From the NCBI GenBank assembly GCA_035252155.1, contig DATFDL010000671.1, forward strand, positions 1 through 28,937: 28,937 nucleotides of DNA, written 5' to 3'. Of this stretch, positions 1 through 8,382 are shown piece by piece. The notes under the pieces are model-generated. The model did not search any database. It was not told the origin of the DNA and worked only from the letters and a program-made list of their open reading frames with translations. The position numbers were made by a program, and so were the translations under genes. Position 1 is the stretch's first letter. Each line of letters begins with the position of its first letter. The DNA is from JAICLL01 sp035252155 (GTDB lineage Bacteria > Planctomycetota > Planctomycetia > Pirellulales > JAICIG01).

Positions 1-50
1 TCGCGCCGCCCCACGCGGAACGCCACGGAGGGCGTTCCCTACAGAGCCAC
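1..50. repeat. Dispersed palindromic repeat, family A, copy 1
   Basis: This stretch matches positions 7595-7644 at 43 of 50 bases without gaps. Its core is a hairpin, GGAACGCC then a 6-base loop then GGCGTTCC, at about 17-38. It lies just upstream of the dehydrogenase gene, and nothing about function is visible beyond the hairpin. Confidence 0.75.
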
Positions 51-85
51 GGGGGCCGCGCGGGTGTGGCAATCTGATGTAGTGT

Positions 86-3052
86 ATGGACCAGCAGCGT
101 AAGCACATTCAAGAAGACCTGCGGGGGCTCGTGGCGGGCGAAGTCCGTTGCGACGACGTCTTCTTGCAGCTCTACGCCAGCGACGCCAGCATCTATCAAA
201 TCAAGCCGCTGGGCGTCGTTCGGCCGCGCTCGGTCGACGACGTCGTGGCCACCATGCAATACGCCGCCGAAAACCAGTTGCCGGTGCATGCTCGCGGGGC
301 GGGCACCGGGCTGGCGGGCGAATCGCTCGGACCGGGACTGGTGATCGACTTCTCGCCGCACTTTCGCCGCATTCTGCACACCGAGGCCGACCGCGTGCGA
401 TTGCAGCCCGGCGTGGTTCACGAACGGTTGAACGCTCACCTGCGCGGGCAGGGGCGAATCTTTGGTCCCGACCCGGCCATGAGCCATGTCACCACGCTGG
501 GCAGCGTGGTGGCGCTCGACGGCGCCGGTAGCCACTGGCTGAAATTTGGCTCGGCCCGCCGCCACGTGATCGCTCTGCAAGTGGTGCTGGCCGATGGCAC
601 GCTGCTCGACGCCGGCCGCGAGCCGCTGGTCGACGGCATCAGCCACGATCCACTGCCGCGCAAACGCGAGCTGATCAACCAACTGGTCGCGCTCGTCACG
701 CACCATGCCGAACTGATCCGCGCCCAACAATCGAAGAGCCTGGTCAACCGTTGCGGCTATCAACTGGCCGATGTGCTCGACGACGGGCATTTCGATCTGG
801 CTCGATTGCTGACCGGTTCCGAAGGCACGCTCGCCCTAACCACCGAAATGACTCTGGCGACGCAACCCTTGCCGCGCCAGCAGGGCATGGCGTTGTTGTT
901 GTTCGATCGGTTGGAAAACGCCGCCCGAGCGGTGCACGAGATTTTGCCGCTCGGTCCGGCAGCCTGCGATCTGATGGATCGCCGCCACCTGAGCCTGGCC
1001 CGCGAAACCGATCGCCGCTACGAAGCCTTGATTCCCGCGGCGACCGAAGCCCTGCTGCTGGTCGAGTTTCAGGGCCAAGACTCGCCGGAGGTGCGCGATC
1101 GCGTCAAGCAAGTCGTCGACCGCATCCGCCGCAAAAAACGCCTGGCCTTCGACAGCCGCCAGGCTTTCAGCCACGACGAGATGGAACTCTATTGGCAGCT
1201 CGCGCGGAAAGTCGTTCCCACGCTCTACCGGCTGAAGGGCAACACCCGGGCCTTGCCCTTTATCGAAGATCTGGCCGTTCCGCCCGAAACCCTGCCCGGC
1301 TTTTTGGTCGAGATGCAGAACATTCTCAAACGGCATCAGGTGACCGCTACGCTGTTCGCGCACGCCGGGCATGGACAAGTGCACCTGCGCCCGTTTCTCG
1401 ATCTGGCCGACCCGGAACATGTGAAGACCATCGAGTCGTTGGCCGCCGATCTTTATGACGCCGTCTTTCAAGTGGGCGGCACCATGAGCGGCGAACACGG
1501 TGTGGGACTGAGCCGCACGCCGTTCATGCGCCGCCAGTATGGCGACTTGTATTCGGTTTTCGCCGAAGTCAAGCGGCTGTTCGATCCGCAAAAGATTCTC
1601 AACCCCGGCAAGGTGGTGGGCGACGACGGTGCGCGGCTGGTCGATCATCTGCGTCCGGTCGAGCGCCCGCATCCGCCGGCGGCCACGCAAAACGGCGATG
1701 CGGCCCCGCTGCGACCACTGGTCGATTTGCAACTGCACTGGACCGCCGATGAGATCACGCACATGGCCCGTAGCTGCAACGGCTGCGGCGCCTGCCGCGC
1801 CCAGGACGGCGATGTGCGGATGTGCCCGATCTTTCGCTTCGGGCAGGTTGAAGAATCCTCGCCGCGCGCCAAGGCCAACCTGATGCGCGGCATTCTCACC
1901 GGCCAACTCGACCCCGAGCTGATCAAAAGCGACGAATTCAAGAGCGTGGCCGACTTGTGTGTCAACTGTCAGCAGTGCCGGCTGGAATGCCCGGCCGGCG
2001 TCGATATTCCCAAGCTGATGCTCGAAGCCAAGGCCAACTATGTGGCCGAGAATGGCCTGCGGGTGCGCGACTGGGTGGTTACGCGGCTCGATTTGTTCAG
2101 CGCCATCGGCTGCCTGATCAGCCCCTTGGCCAACTGGGCGCTGGGCAACCGGCGGGCGCGGTGGTGTCTGGAAAAAATCAGCGGACTGGCCGAGGGACGC
2201 AAGCTGCCGCGGTTTGCCCCGCGGCCGTTCATGCGGCGGGCCGGGAGGCGGCGCCTCACCCGGCCCACGCGCCGCTCGGGGCGAAAGGTGCTCTATTTCA
2301 TCGACACCTACGCCAACTATCACGACCCGCAATTGGCCGAGGCGCTGGTGGCTGTAATGGAACATAACGGCGTGGCGGTGTTTGTACACCCTGAGCAAAC
2401 ACAGTCGGGCATGGCCATGGTCTCGCTGGGGGCCGTCGAGCGGGCCCGCCGCGCGGCCGCCCGAAACGTGGCAATCTTGGCCGAAGCGATTCGGCAGGGA
2501 TACTCGGTAGTGGCCAGTGAACCTTCGGCGGCACTCTGCCTGGTGCGCGAATATCCCGATCTGCTGGCCGACGACGACGCCCGGCTTGTCGCCCAAAATA
2601 CCAGCGAGGCCTGCGCCTATCTGTGGAAACTGCACCTGATCGGCAAGCTGCAGCTCGACTTCAAGCCGATCAACGCCACGGTCGGTTATCACCTGCCGTG
2701 TCACTTGAAGGCCCTCGATGCAGGACTACCCGGCGAAAACTTGTTGCGGCTGATTCCGGGCTTGAACGTGCATCGCATCGACAAAGGATGTTCGGGCATG
2801 GCCGGCACCTTCGGCTTGAAAAAGGCGAACTACCGCAACAGCCTGCGGGCGGGGTGGCCCCTGATCTCGGCCGTGCGCGAATCGAACTGGCAAGCCGGTG
2901 CCACCGAGTGCAGCGCCTGCAAAATGCAAATGGAGCAAGGCACCAGCAAGCCCACGATTCATCCGCTCAAGCTGTTAGCCTTGGCCTACGGCTTGATGCC
3001 CGAAGTCGCCGGGCTGCTCACAACTCGCGGTCAGGAGCTGATTGTCACGTGA
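86..3052 (+). CDS. FAD-linked 2-hydroxyacid dehydrogenase fused to Fe-S/CCG domain protein (YdiJ/GlcD-GlpC type)
   Basis: This 988-residue protein probably oxidises a D-2-hydroxyacid and passes electrons through Fe-S clusters to the respiratory chain. An FAD_binding_4 domain occupies about 40-180, with the glycine-rich flavin loop ARGAGTGLAGES at 69-80. An FAD-oxidase C-terminal domain spans about 260-515, with GEHGVG near 470 and a closing DPQKILNPGKV. Two ferredoxin-like cysteine groups follow: C564/C567/C570/C580 and C625/C628/C631/C635. The C-terminal part looks like a heterodisulfide-reductase CCG domain with PCH at C872, GCSG at C902 and ECSAC at C942. Size and order match E. coli YdiJ, reported as a D-2-hydroxyglutarate dehydrogenase; a D-lactate or glycolate dehydrogenase remains possible. 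No clear Shine-Dalgarno precedes the ATG. The stop overlaps the next gene. Confidence 0.9.
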   Translation: MDQQRKHIQEDLRGLVAGEVRCDDVFLQLYASDASIYQIKPLGVVRPRSVDDVVATMQYAAENQLPVHARGAGTGLAGESLGPGLVIDFSPHFRRILHTEADRVRLQPGVVHERLNAHLRGQGRIFGPDPAMSHVTTLGSVVALDGAGSHWLKFGSARRHVIALQVVLADGTLLDAGREPLVDGISHDPLPRKRELINQLVALVTHHAELIRAQQSKSLVNRCGYQLADVLDDGHFDLARLLTGSEGTLALTTEMTLATQPLPRQQGMALLLFDRLENAARAVHEILPLGPAACDLMDRRHLSLARETDRRYEALIPAATEALLLVEFQGQDSPEVRDRVKQVVDRIRRKKRLAFDSRQAFSHDEMELYWQLARKVVPTLYRLKGNTRALPFIEDLAVPPETLPGFLVEMQNILKRHQVTATLFAHAGHGQVHLRPFLDLADPEHVKTIESLAADLYDAVFQVGGTMSGEHGVGLSRTPFMRRQYGDLYSVFAEVKRLFDPQKILNPGKVVGDDGARLVDHLRPVERPHPPAATQNGDAAPLRPLVDLQLHWTADEITHMARSCNGCGACRAQDGDVRMCPIFRFGQVEESSPRAKANLMRGILTGQLDPELIKSDEFKSVADLCVNCQQCRLECPAGVDIPKLMLEAKANYVAENGLRVRDWVVTRLDLFSAIGCLISPLANWALGNRRARWCLEKISGLAEGRKLPRFAPRPFMRRAGRRRLTRPTRRSGRKVLYFIDTYANYHDPQLAEALVAVMEHNGVAVFVHPEQTQSGMAMVSLGAVERARRAAARNVAILAEAIRQGYSVVASEPSAALCLVREYPDLLADDDARLVAQNTSEACAYLWKLHLIGKLQLDFKPINATVGYHLPCHLKALDAGLPGENLLRLIPGLNVHRIDKGCSGMAGTFGLKKANYRNSLRAGWPLISAVRESNWQAGATECSACKMQMEQGTSKPTIHPLKLLALAYGLMPEVAGLLTTRGQELIVT

Positions 3053-3294
3053 ATGTCCGGGTGCAACTCTTTGCGATCGCCAAGCAACTGGCCGATCGCG
3101 AGGCGATCGAGTTGGTGGTGCCCGACGGCGCCGCAGTGGCCGACGTACGCCGGGCTTTGGCCGCGGCTGCGCCCGCGCTCGCGCCGGTGTTGCCCCATGT
3201 GCTCTTCGCCGTCAACACCCAATACGCCGACGAAGCTACCCTTATACCGCCCAACGCCGCCGTAGCTTGCATTCCCCCGGTCAGCGGTGGCTGA
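3049..3294 (+). CDS. moaD: MoaD/ThiS-family sulfur carrier protein
   Basis: This 81-residue ubiquitin-fold protein ends in PPVSGG, the C-terminal double glycine that is adenylated and thiocarboxylated in MoaD (molybdopterin synthase small subunit). It begins MNVRVQLFAIAKQLAD, typical of MoaD first strand and helix. The start is GTG at 3049, overlapping the TGA stop of the dehydrogenase, so translational coupling is likely. No other molybdenum-cofactor gene is in the window, so its partner (MoaE, or another sulfur-accepting enzyme) is unknown. ThiS is less likely because of the PPVSGG tail. The longer upstream reading frame in the same phase is a shadow of the dehydrogenase. Confidence 0.85.
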   Translation: MNVRVQLFAIAKQLADREAIELVVPDGAAVADVRRALAAAAPALAPVLPHVLFAVNTQYADEATLIPPNAAVACIPPVSGG

Positions 3295-3395
3295 TGTGCT
3301 ACCTCACTCATCGGGAGAACGCCGGGATGACGGTCGCCAAACTCCCTCTCCCTCTGGGCCGCGGCGGTGAATAATGAGCCGGCCGCGGTCAATGT

Positions 3396-3427
3396 TTGAC
3401 AGGCCCGCGGCACAATGTCACCATAAC
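3396..3427 (+). promoter_or_regulatory. Weak candidate sigma70-like promoter
   Basis: A perfect TTGACA lies at 3396-3401 and a CATAAC at 3422-3427, about 32 bases before the lipoprotein ATG. The 20-base spacer is longer than the usual 16-18, which lowers confidence. Confidence 0.3.
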
Positions 3428-3459
3428 GCGAGTGTTCCACATCCGTCTGGTCATCGACT

Positions 3460-5844
3460 ATGCACCGTCCCGCGGATTCATGGCAAATTGCAGCGGCCGT
3501 CATCCTGTTTTTGCCGCTGGCCGGATGCCAGGCGGAGCCGCCGAAAGCCGCCCAAACGCAGCAGGCCGCAACACCGCCGGAGGAGCAGTCAGAGATGTTC
3601 GCAAGCCCGCTCGAACGCGCGATTGCGCGCGGGATGAAACCAGGCGGCGACCTGGCTGAAGAGCTGTCGGACTTGGACGATTACAACGTCCGTTCGCGCA
3701 ACGACGCACGGGCGATCTGCAAAGCGCTGCGCGCGTTGCCCTCGCCGCCGTCTGACAAAAGGGCTATCACATCGCCGCTCTTCGCGCTGACCGGGCTGTT
3801 CCAAAACGTCGAAGGACCCGAGGCGCCCGCTTTCGACGTGCTTTATCGAGAAGGCCTGCCGGAATTGATCCGCATTTATAAGTCGAAGGCCGAGCATCCC
3901 GATGACGACGAGACGAGCGACCTGCTGTTTGTGCTGAAGATCTTGGCGATGTATGGATCGCGAGAAGGCGCGGAGACGATCGTCGCCGCCGCAAGGAAGC
4001 CCTTAAAGCCCGGCGACTACCTGTGGCACGCCATCCTGGCGAATTTCTCCACCGGGCACCCGCATCGCGACTACGTTTTTGAAGCGTTGAGCGATCCTTT
4101 GCCGCCAGACTTTCTGGCGGTGGCGCTGGTCGATAGTGCCAACGCCGCGGCGCGCGACCACGGCCTGAAGCGGCACCCGTTCCATTCTCCGGCCGGCCAC
4201 CAGCGGCTGCAAAGCTGGCTGGAAGACCGCAAGCCGGATCATTTCAGCTATGCCCACAGCGCCACCGCCGCCTTGCCGTTTATCGGCAATCCGCCGCGCG
4301 ACCAACTGCTGGCCCTGGCGATGGACCACGTCGATGCCGGCGTGCAGATGGAAGCGGCCTGGGCGGCCGGCAAGCTCGGCCGCGAAGCTGGGCTGAAAAT
4401 CCTCGCCCGATATTGCCTGGACGTCGCTCATTCCGATGAGGCCCGGCAGTATCTCACCGAGCTGGGTCGCGATGACATCATTCCGGCCGCGGCGGATGAC
4501 GCCGATTTTCGCGCCAAAGCCGACTTCGCCAGGTGGCTATCGCACCCGAGCGAGCTGGGCCAGCCCCCCGATGAACTGGAAATCGTCGATCATCGCCGGC
4601 TCGCCTGGCCGCCCGAGCGAGAGGCGAAGCCGTTTTGGCTGATCCGTTATCGCCTGCGCGATCGCTCCGGCCTGGAGGATGACGACGTCGATTGCGGCCT
4701 GGTGGGGAGCATGACGTGGTGCTTCTTTTCGTACAAAATGCACCAACGCCCGCCCGAAGACGCTTACGCGATCCACTGCTACTGGGAGATGCAGCACGCC
4801 GACTTGATCGATCAAGCGGACGAGGAGGATGCGACGCGGCACGCCGCCATGCTGGCTCAATGGCAGGGCGCCGCCTTGCAAGAGGCACGCATTACGCATG
4901 TCGCCACGATCTCGCCCGAGTTGAAATATCCGACCAAACGAGTGGCGATCGCTACCGCGAAAATCGACGGGCAAGACGGCTGGGCGGTTCTCGATGGTCC
5001 CGGCAGCGCGTGGTTCCCCAAGGCCGAACAGCCGGAAGGCACCTTCGACAGCGTTCCCTTGATGATTCACGTGGGCCGGCAGCTTCTCGGTTTGACAGAC
5101 AAGCCCGATCGCAAAAAGTATCTTGTCGCCGACGCCCCGCGTCGGATGCCCGAGCAAATCATCGTGGCCTACGAAAAGTTGCTCGACGAGGCGATGCACG
5201 GCGAACCCGAGCGCCAGGCAGATTTGCTGGGCGGCTACGGCCTGTTGTCGCAACACTTCGACCACTACATCGAGGCGCTGGCGGCGGCAAAAGGGGCGGA
5301 CAAGACGGACATCATGATGGGCGCCTACGAGCGCCTATGTCAGATTGCCGAACAGACAGATTCGTCCGTACATGAGGAAGTTTATGCGTCAACGAGCATG
5401 TTGGGCGATGAGTTTGATCAGTACGTCGACGCTCTCGTTTCACGCGGCCGCTCGGCGGAGATTGCCGCTTTGATCACGTCGTTTGCGCCGCACTGGCAAA
5501 ACAATCTGGGGTACAACCAGCTTGGCGGCGCGGCGCTGAAAGCGGGCGATCGGGCGTTGGCCGAGCGTTACCTGGTGAAGCTTCTCGACGACCGCGAGAA
5601 TTATTACCGACAAAAAAAGATAGGCGCGTTGGCCGAAATCTGGCATAGCCGCGGCGAGGTGGATCGCGCCCGCGACTTGCTGCTCGATTGCATGCGGCGG
5701 CAACTCGCTGAAATTGAGCAAGCGAAATATGCCTCTGATCGCAAAACATTCAGCGACGAGCTTCAGCAGCTCCGCACGCTGTATCTGCGGCTCTTTCCCG
5801 GCCGCGAGAACGAACTGGTCAAGGCCATCGGCGACGTGCCGTGA
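3460..5844 (+). CDS. Large lipoprotein of unknown function with helical-repeat character
   Basis: This 794-residue protein begins with a short basic N-terminus, a hydrophobic stretch (about 9-20) and the lipobox LAGC with the lipidated Cys at 23, so it is probably a membrane-anchored lipoprotein. After a Gln/Ala/Pro-rich linker it is largely alpha-helical in appearance. Stretches such as the one near 280-310 (AWAAGKLGREAGLKILARYC) resemble HEAT-like repeats, and the C-terminal third resembles TPR helices. A middle segment around 395-460 is rich in Asp, Trp, Tyr and Cys. No catalytic signature is recognised. It stands alone, flanked by short gaps, and its downstream neighbour starts about 150 bases later. 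The start is supported by the signal peptide. Confidence 0.8.
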   Translation: MHRPADSWQIAAAVILFLPLAGCQAEPPKAAQTQQAATPPEEQSEMFASPLERAIARGMKPGGDLAEELSDLDDYNVRSRNDARAICKALRALPSPPSDKRAITSPLFALTGLFQNVEGPEAPAFDVLYREGLPELIRIYKSKAEHPDDDETSDLLFVLKILAMYGSREGAETIVAAARKPLKPGDYLWHAILANFSTGHPHRDYVFEALSDPLPPDFLAVALVDSANAAARDHGLKRHPFHSPAGHQRLQSWLEDRKPDHFSYAHSATAALPFIGNPPRDQLLALAMDHVDAGVQMEAAWAAGKLGREAGLKILARYCLDVAHSDEARQYLTELGRDDIIPAAADDADFRAKADFARWLSHPSELGQPPDELEIVDHRRLAWPPEREAKPFWLIRYRLRDRSGLEDDDVDCGLVGSMTWCFFSYKMHQRPPEDAYAIHCYWEMQHADLIDQADEEDATRHAAMLAQWQGAALQEARITHVATISPELKYPTKRVAIATAKIDGQDGWAVLDGPGSAWFPKAEQPEGTFDSVPLMIHVGRQLLGLTDKPDRKKYLVADAPRRMPEQIIVAYEKLLDEAMHGEPERQADLLGGYGLLSQHFDHYIEALAAAKGADKTDIMMGAYERLCQIAEQTDSSVHEEVYASTSMLGDEFDQYVDALVSRGRSAEIAALITSFAPHWQNNLGYNQLGGAALKAGDRALAERYLVKLLDDRENYYRQKKIGALAEIWHSRGEVDRARDLLLDCMRRQLAEIEQAKYASDRKTFSDELQQLRTLYLRLFPGRENELVKAIGDVP

Positions 5845-5942
5845 CTGGCGAATCTACGTCGTCAAGCAATCGATGGAACGCGGCGGACGACGTGGCTTTG
5901 TCGGCCGGCATCTGGTTGCAAGTGCCGAAACGTCGCTTAAAA

Positions 5943-5948
5943 TATAAT
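5943..5948 (+). promoter_or_regulatory. Candidate -10 element (TATAAT)
   Basis: A perfect TATAAT lies 44 bases upstream of the Gfo/Idh/MocA start, in an A/T-rich patch of an otherwise GC-rich gap. The nearest -35-like match, TTGCAA at 5916-5921, is 21 bases away, so the assignment is tentative. Confidence 0.35.
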
Positions 5949-5992
5949 GCCTGCGCTATTCTTCCCTCCCACCCCCACCGAGGAGCCGGCCG

Positions 5993-7429
5993 ATGTCACG
6001 CACTACTCGTCGCTCGTTTCTGAAACAATCGCTCGCCGCAGGCGCCGTCTGCACCATCGCGGGCACTAAAGCCTCGGGCCGGGTGATCGGCGCGAATGAC
6101 ACCATTCGCGTGGGCATCGCCGGGCTGAACGGTCGTGGCAATTCGCACCTCGACGAGCTGCGGCAGATACCGGGCGTGCAGATCACGTATCTGATCGACC
6201 CCGATCAAACCGTGCTCGAGCGGCGCAATAATGAGCTGGAAAAGAAGACGGGCCAAAAAGCGCGTACCGAGCAAGACATTCGCCGCGTGCTCGACGACCC
6301 AGAGGTCGACGTGATTACCGTGGCCACGCCGAATCATTGGCACAGCCTGATGGCGGTTTGGGCGTGCGAGGCGGGCAAAGATGTGTATGTCGAAAAGCCG
6401 TGCAGCCACAACGTGCATGAAGGCCGGATCGCCGTCGAGATGGCCCGCCATCACAAACGCATCGTGCAGCACGGCACGCAAAGCCGCTCCGACGCCGGCT
6501 GGGCCGGGGCCATCGACTACGTTCAGTCGGGCAAGGCGGGTAAGTTGCTGGTCGCCCGCGGCCTGGTTTACAAGCCACGCGGCAGCATCGGCTTCAAGCC
6601 GCGCGAAACCGCGCCCAATTATCTCGATTTCAATCTCTGGCTCGGCCCGGCGCCCGATCAGCAGTTCCACAAAAACCTGGTGCATTACAACTGGCACTGG
6701 TTCTGGGACACGGGCAATGGCGACATCGGCAATCAGGGCGTGCATCAGATGGACATTGCCCGGTGGGGCATCGCCGGCGCGACGCTGCCCAAAAGCGTCA
6801 TTAGCCTGGGCGGCCGGTTTGGTTACGAAGATCAGGGACAAACGCCCAACACGCAATTGGCTATCTACGACTACGGCGATGCGCAACTGGTGTTTGAGGT
6901 GCGCGGCCTGCCGACCGACAAGTTTCCCAAAGCCGGGGCGGGCAGCGACAATGTGTTCCACTGCGAGGAGGGCCTGGTGACCCGGCAAGGGTTTTACCCC
7001 AAGGGCAGCGACAAGGCCGAAGCGATCGCCAGCGCTCCACGCGGTCCGGGTCGCGGGCACTTCGACAACTTCATCCAGGCGGTCCGCAGTCGCAATCAAG
7101 AGGAACTGAACGCCGACATTCTCGAAGGGCATTATTCGTCGGCGCTGTGCCACCTGGCCAATATCTCGTATCGCCTGGGCGAGAAAGCGCCGTTCAATCC
7201 GCAAACCAAGGCCTTTGGCGACAACAAGGAAGCGTACGAAACGCTGGCGCGGATGGAAGATCATCTGGCCGGCCGCAACGGGCTTAACCTGGCCGAGATG
7301 GACTATACCTTGGGCCGCAAGCTCGTGGTCGACGCCCAGAAGGAAGCTTTTGTGGGCGACGACGAAGCGAACCGGATGTTGACGCGGCAGTATCGCGCGC
7401 CGTTTGTGGTGCCCGACAAAGTGGCCTAA
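5993..7429 (+). CDS. Tat-exported Gfo/Idh/MocA family oxidoreductase
   Basis: This 478-residue NAD(P)-dependent sugar or polyol oxidoreductase is predicted to be exported. The N-terminus has a twin-arginine signal (RRSFLKQSLAAGAV, from residue 6), common for this family in planctomycetes. A Rossmann fold follows, with the nucleotide loop GIAGLNGRGN at 41-50 and the conserved EKP motif at about 134 (VEKPCSHN). The C-terminal half is the usual beta-sheet substrate domain, with HWFWDTGNGDIGNQGVHQMD supplying conserved His/Asp residues. GAGGAG about 10 bases upstream is a good ribosome site. Substrate is not deducible. Members often oxidise or hydrolyse glycosides via keto intermediates, which would fit the DUF1080 protein elsewhere in the window, but the genes are 15 kb apart. 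Confidence 0.9.
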   Translation: MSRTTRRSFLKQSLAAGAVCTIAGTKASGRVIGANDTIRVGIAGLNGRGNSHLDELRQIPGVQITYLIDPDQTVLERRNNELEKKTGQKARTEQDIRRVLDDPEVDVITVATPNHWHSLMAVWACEAGKDVYVEKPCSHNVHEGRIAVEMARHHKRIVQHGTQSRSDAGWAGAIDYVQSGKAGKLLVARGLVYKPRGSIGFKPRETAPNYLDFNLWLGPAPDQQFHKNLVHYNWHWFWDTGNGDIGNQGVHQMDIARWGIAGATLPKSVISLGGRFGYEDQGQTPNTQLAIYDYGDAQLVFEVRGLPTDKFPKAGAGSDNVFHCEEGLVTRQGFYPKGSDKAEAIASAPRGPGRGHFDNFIQAVRSRNQEELNADILEGHYSSALCHLANISYRLGEKAPFNPQTKAFGDNKEAYETLARMEDHLAGRNGLNLAEMDYTLGRKLVVDAQKEAFVGDDEANRMLTRQYRAPFVVPDKVA

Positions 7430-7435
7430 TGTTAG

Positions 7436-7455
7436 GTCAGGCTTTCTAGCCTGAC
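7436..7455. repeat. Perfect 8-bp stem-loop after Gfo/Idh/MocA gene
   Basis: GTCAGGCT, loop TTCT, then AGCCTGAC, six bases after the stop codon. It could act as a terminator, but no T-run follows. It may equally be another short palindromic repeat. Confidence 0.5.
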
Positions 7456-7476
7456 GAAGGCCCGGGCGGTCGAGCT

Positions 7477-7580
7477 CGTAGGGTGAGCCGAGTGAAACGA
7501 GTCCCACCTTTGCCTCACCATCATGTGTCGCGCAGTGCGCCGGCGAAAGGTGGGACTCGCAAGCTCGCCACCACCCTACG
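7477..7580. repeat. Imperfect 104-bp palindrome, CGTAGGGTG family (family B)
   Basis: The left arm (7477-7511) and right arm (7546-7580) are imperfect reverse complements. Both ends carry CGTAGGGTG and its complement, and the inner ends pair through GAGTCCCACCTTT. The same terminal motif bounds the palindrome inside the kinase gene at 20602-20656, and a partial copy lies at 22324-22340. Confidence 0.75.
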
Positions 7581-7594
7581 AATGCTGTTCCGCC

Positions 7595-7644
7595 TCGCGC
7601 CGCCCAACACGGAACGGCACGGAGTCCGTTCCCGACAGAGGCAC
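7595..7644. repeat. Dispersed palindromic repeat, family A, copy 2
   Basis: This copy matches 1-50 at 43 of 50 bases. The central stem is GGAACGG paired with CCGTTCC. Relative to copy 1, one stem base pair has switched from C-G to G-C, so the hairpin is kept while the bases differ. Confidence 0.75.
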
Positions 7645-7695
7645 CGGTTCGCGCGGGCACGAAAAATGCGTCCAACTTCCAGCAGGACGAACACG

Positions 7696-7702
7696 AAGGA
7701 GG
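7696..7702 (+). promoter_or_regulatory. Strong Shine-Dalgarno that fixes the downstream start
   Basis: AAGGAGG sits 5 bases before the ATG at 7708. This supports that start over the longer open frame, whose upstream part runs through repeat sequence. Confidence 0.75.
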
Positions 7703-7707
7703 ACGCC

Positions 7708-8289
7708 ATGATCCGCTTCTATTTGCCAGTGGGACTGATGGCTGGCCTTTTGTTGCCGGCATCTGCGCTGGTTGCCCAAGATTACGACGAAGACGATCCA
7801 GTGCCCTACGATATTCGCGAGCGCGATTACCATGAGACAGGGCAGAACTTCGGGGCTGAATTCTACCCCCATCCGTATGACCGACAGACCGGCAACCGCT
7901 CGGGTGCACCCCGGCGGTATGACAATCGCGCGGCGGCGCGGCCCTACCGCAACGCCCGATCGCCGCGGTATGGCTACCGCTATCCTGATTACGACGCCTA
8001 TCCGCGTGGTCGCGTGCCGGCCGGCCGGTATGACGATCCCGATCCGTTTGACAACCCCTATGGCCGTCCGCGCGGCCCGCATCTTATCGCCCCCGACGAG
8101 TTCAATTATCGCGGCGGACGCTATGCGACCGACTATCCCGGCTTTCGCGGAGGCTGGTATGGGCGAGGGCATCGCGTTCGGATTCGGGCCGGCGAATACA
8201 CGGCCGGCGATTATGCCAATGCGTACTGGGAACACCAGCACCGGGCACGCACGTACCCCGGAGAACACACGTACCAGTTAAGGTACTGA
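7708..8289 (+). CDS. Small secreted Tyr/Arg/Pro/Gly-rich protein, function unknown
   Basis: The product has 193 residues. Residues 1-23 form a clear signal peptide (LPVGLMAGLLLPASALVAQ, cleavage after Ala or Gln). The mature part is low complexity, with many Tyr, Arg, Pro, Asp and Gly and recurring motifs such as RRYDN, YRYPDYD and GRYDDPDPFDNPYGRP. It is probably disordered and located in the periplasm or cell envelope. No enzyme motif or metal-binding signature is visible. An AAGGAGG ribosome site 5 bases upstream decides the start, and the open frame extending to 7483 is rejected because it crosses palindromic repeats. It resembles surface-matrix or coat-like proteins by composition only. 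Confidence 0.7.
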   Translation: MIRFYLPVGLMAGLLLPASALVAQDYDEDDPVPYDIRERDYHETGQNFGAEFYPHPYDRQTGNRSGAPRRYDNRAAARPYRNARSPRYGYRYPDYDAYPRGRVPAGRYDDPDPFDNPYGRPRGPHLIAPDEFNYRGGRYATDYPGFRGGWYGRGHRVRIRAGEYTAGDYANAYWEHQHRARTYPGEHTYQLRY

Positions 8290-8382
8290 CCAATTTGGGA
8301 TTGTGGATTTCCGATTTTGGATTGGCTTCGGCCACTTGCGGCGCATTGACGAACCAAATCGAAAATCCAAAATTGGTCTCCT
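8289..8382. repeat. A/T-rich palindromic element
   Basis: The left end starts GACCAATTTGG and the right end finishes CCAAAATTGGTC. The inner arms share GATTTT/AAAATC runs that pair with a gap. It is much richer in A and T than its surroundings and fills the gap between two convergent genes, so it may also end transcription. Confidence 0.6.

Noticed and set aside
836..2704. Long minus-strand open frame of 622 codons opposite the dehydrogenase
   Set aside because: High-GC coding DNA leaves antisense frames open. The plus-strand product has complete domains and motifs, and the antisense product has none.
7436..7455. Classical intrinsic terminator after the Gfo/Idh/MocA gene
   Set aside because: The stem is perfect but no T-run follows, so it is listed as a repeat/stem-loop only.
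5996..7909. Minus-strand open frame of 637 codons opposite the Gfo/Idh/MocA gene
   Set aside because: It is an antisense shadow of a clear oxidoreductase and continues through the palindromic gap. No recognisable domain.
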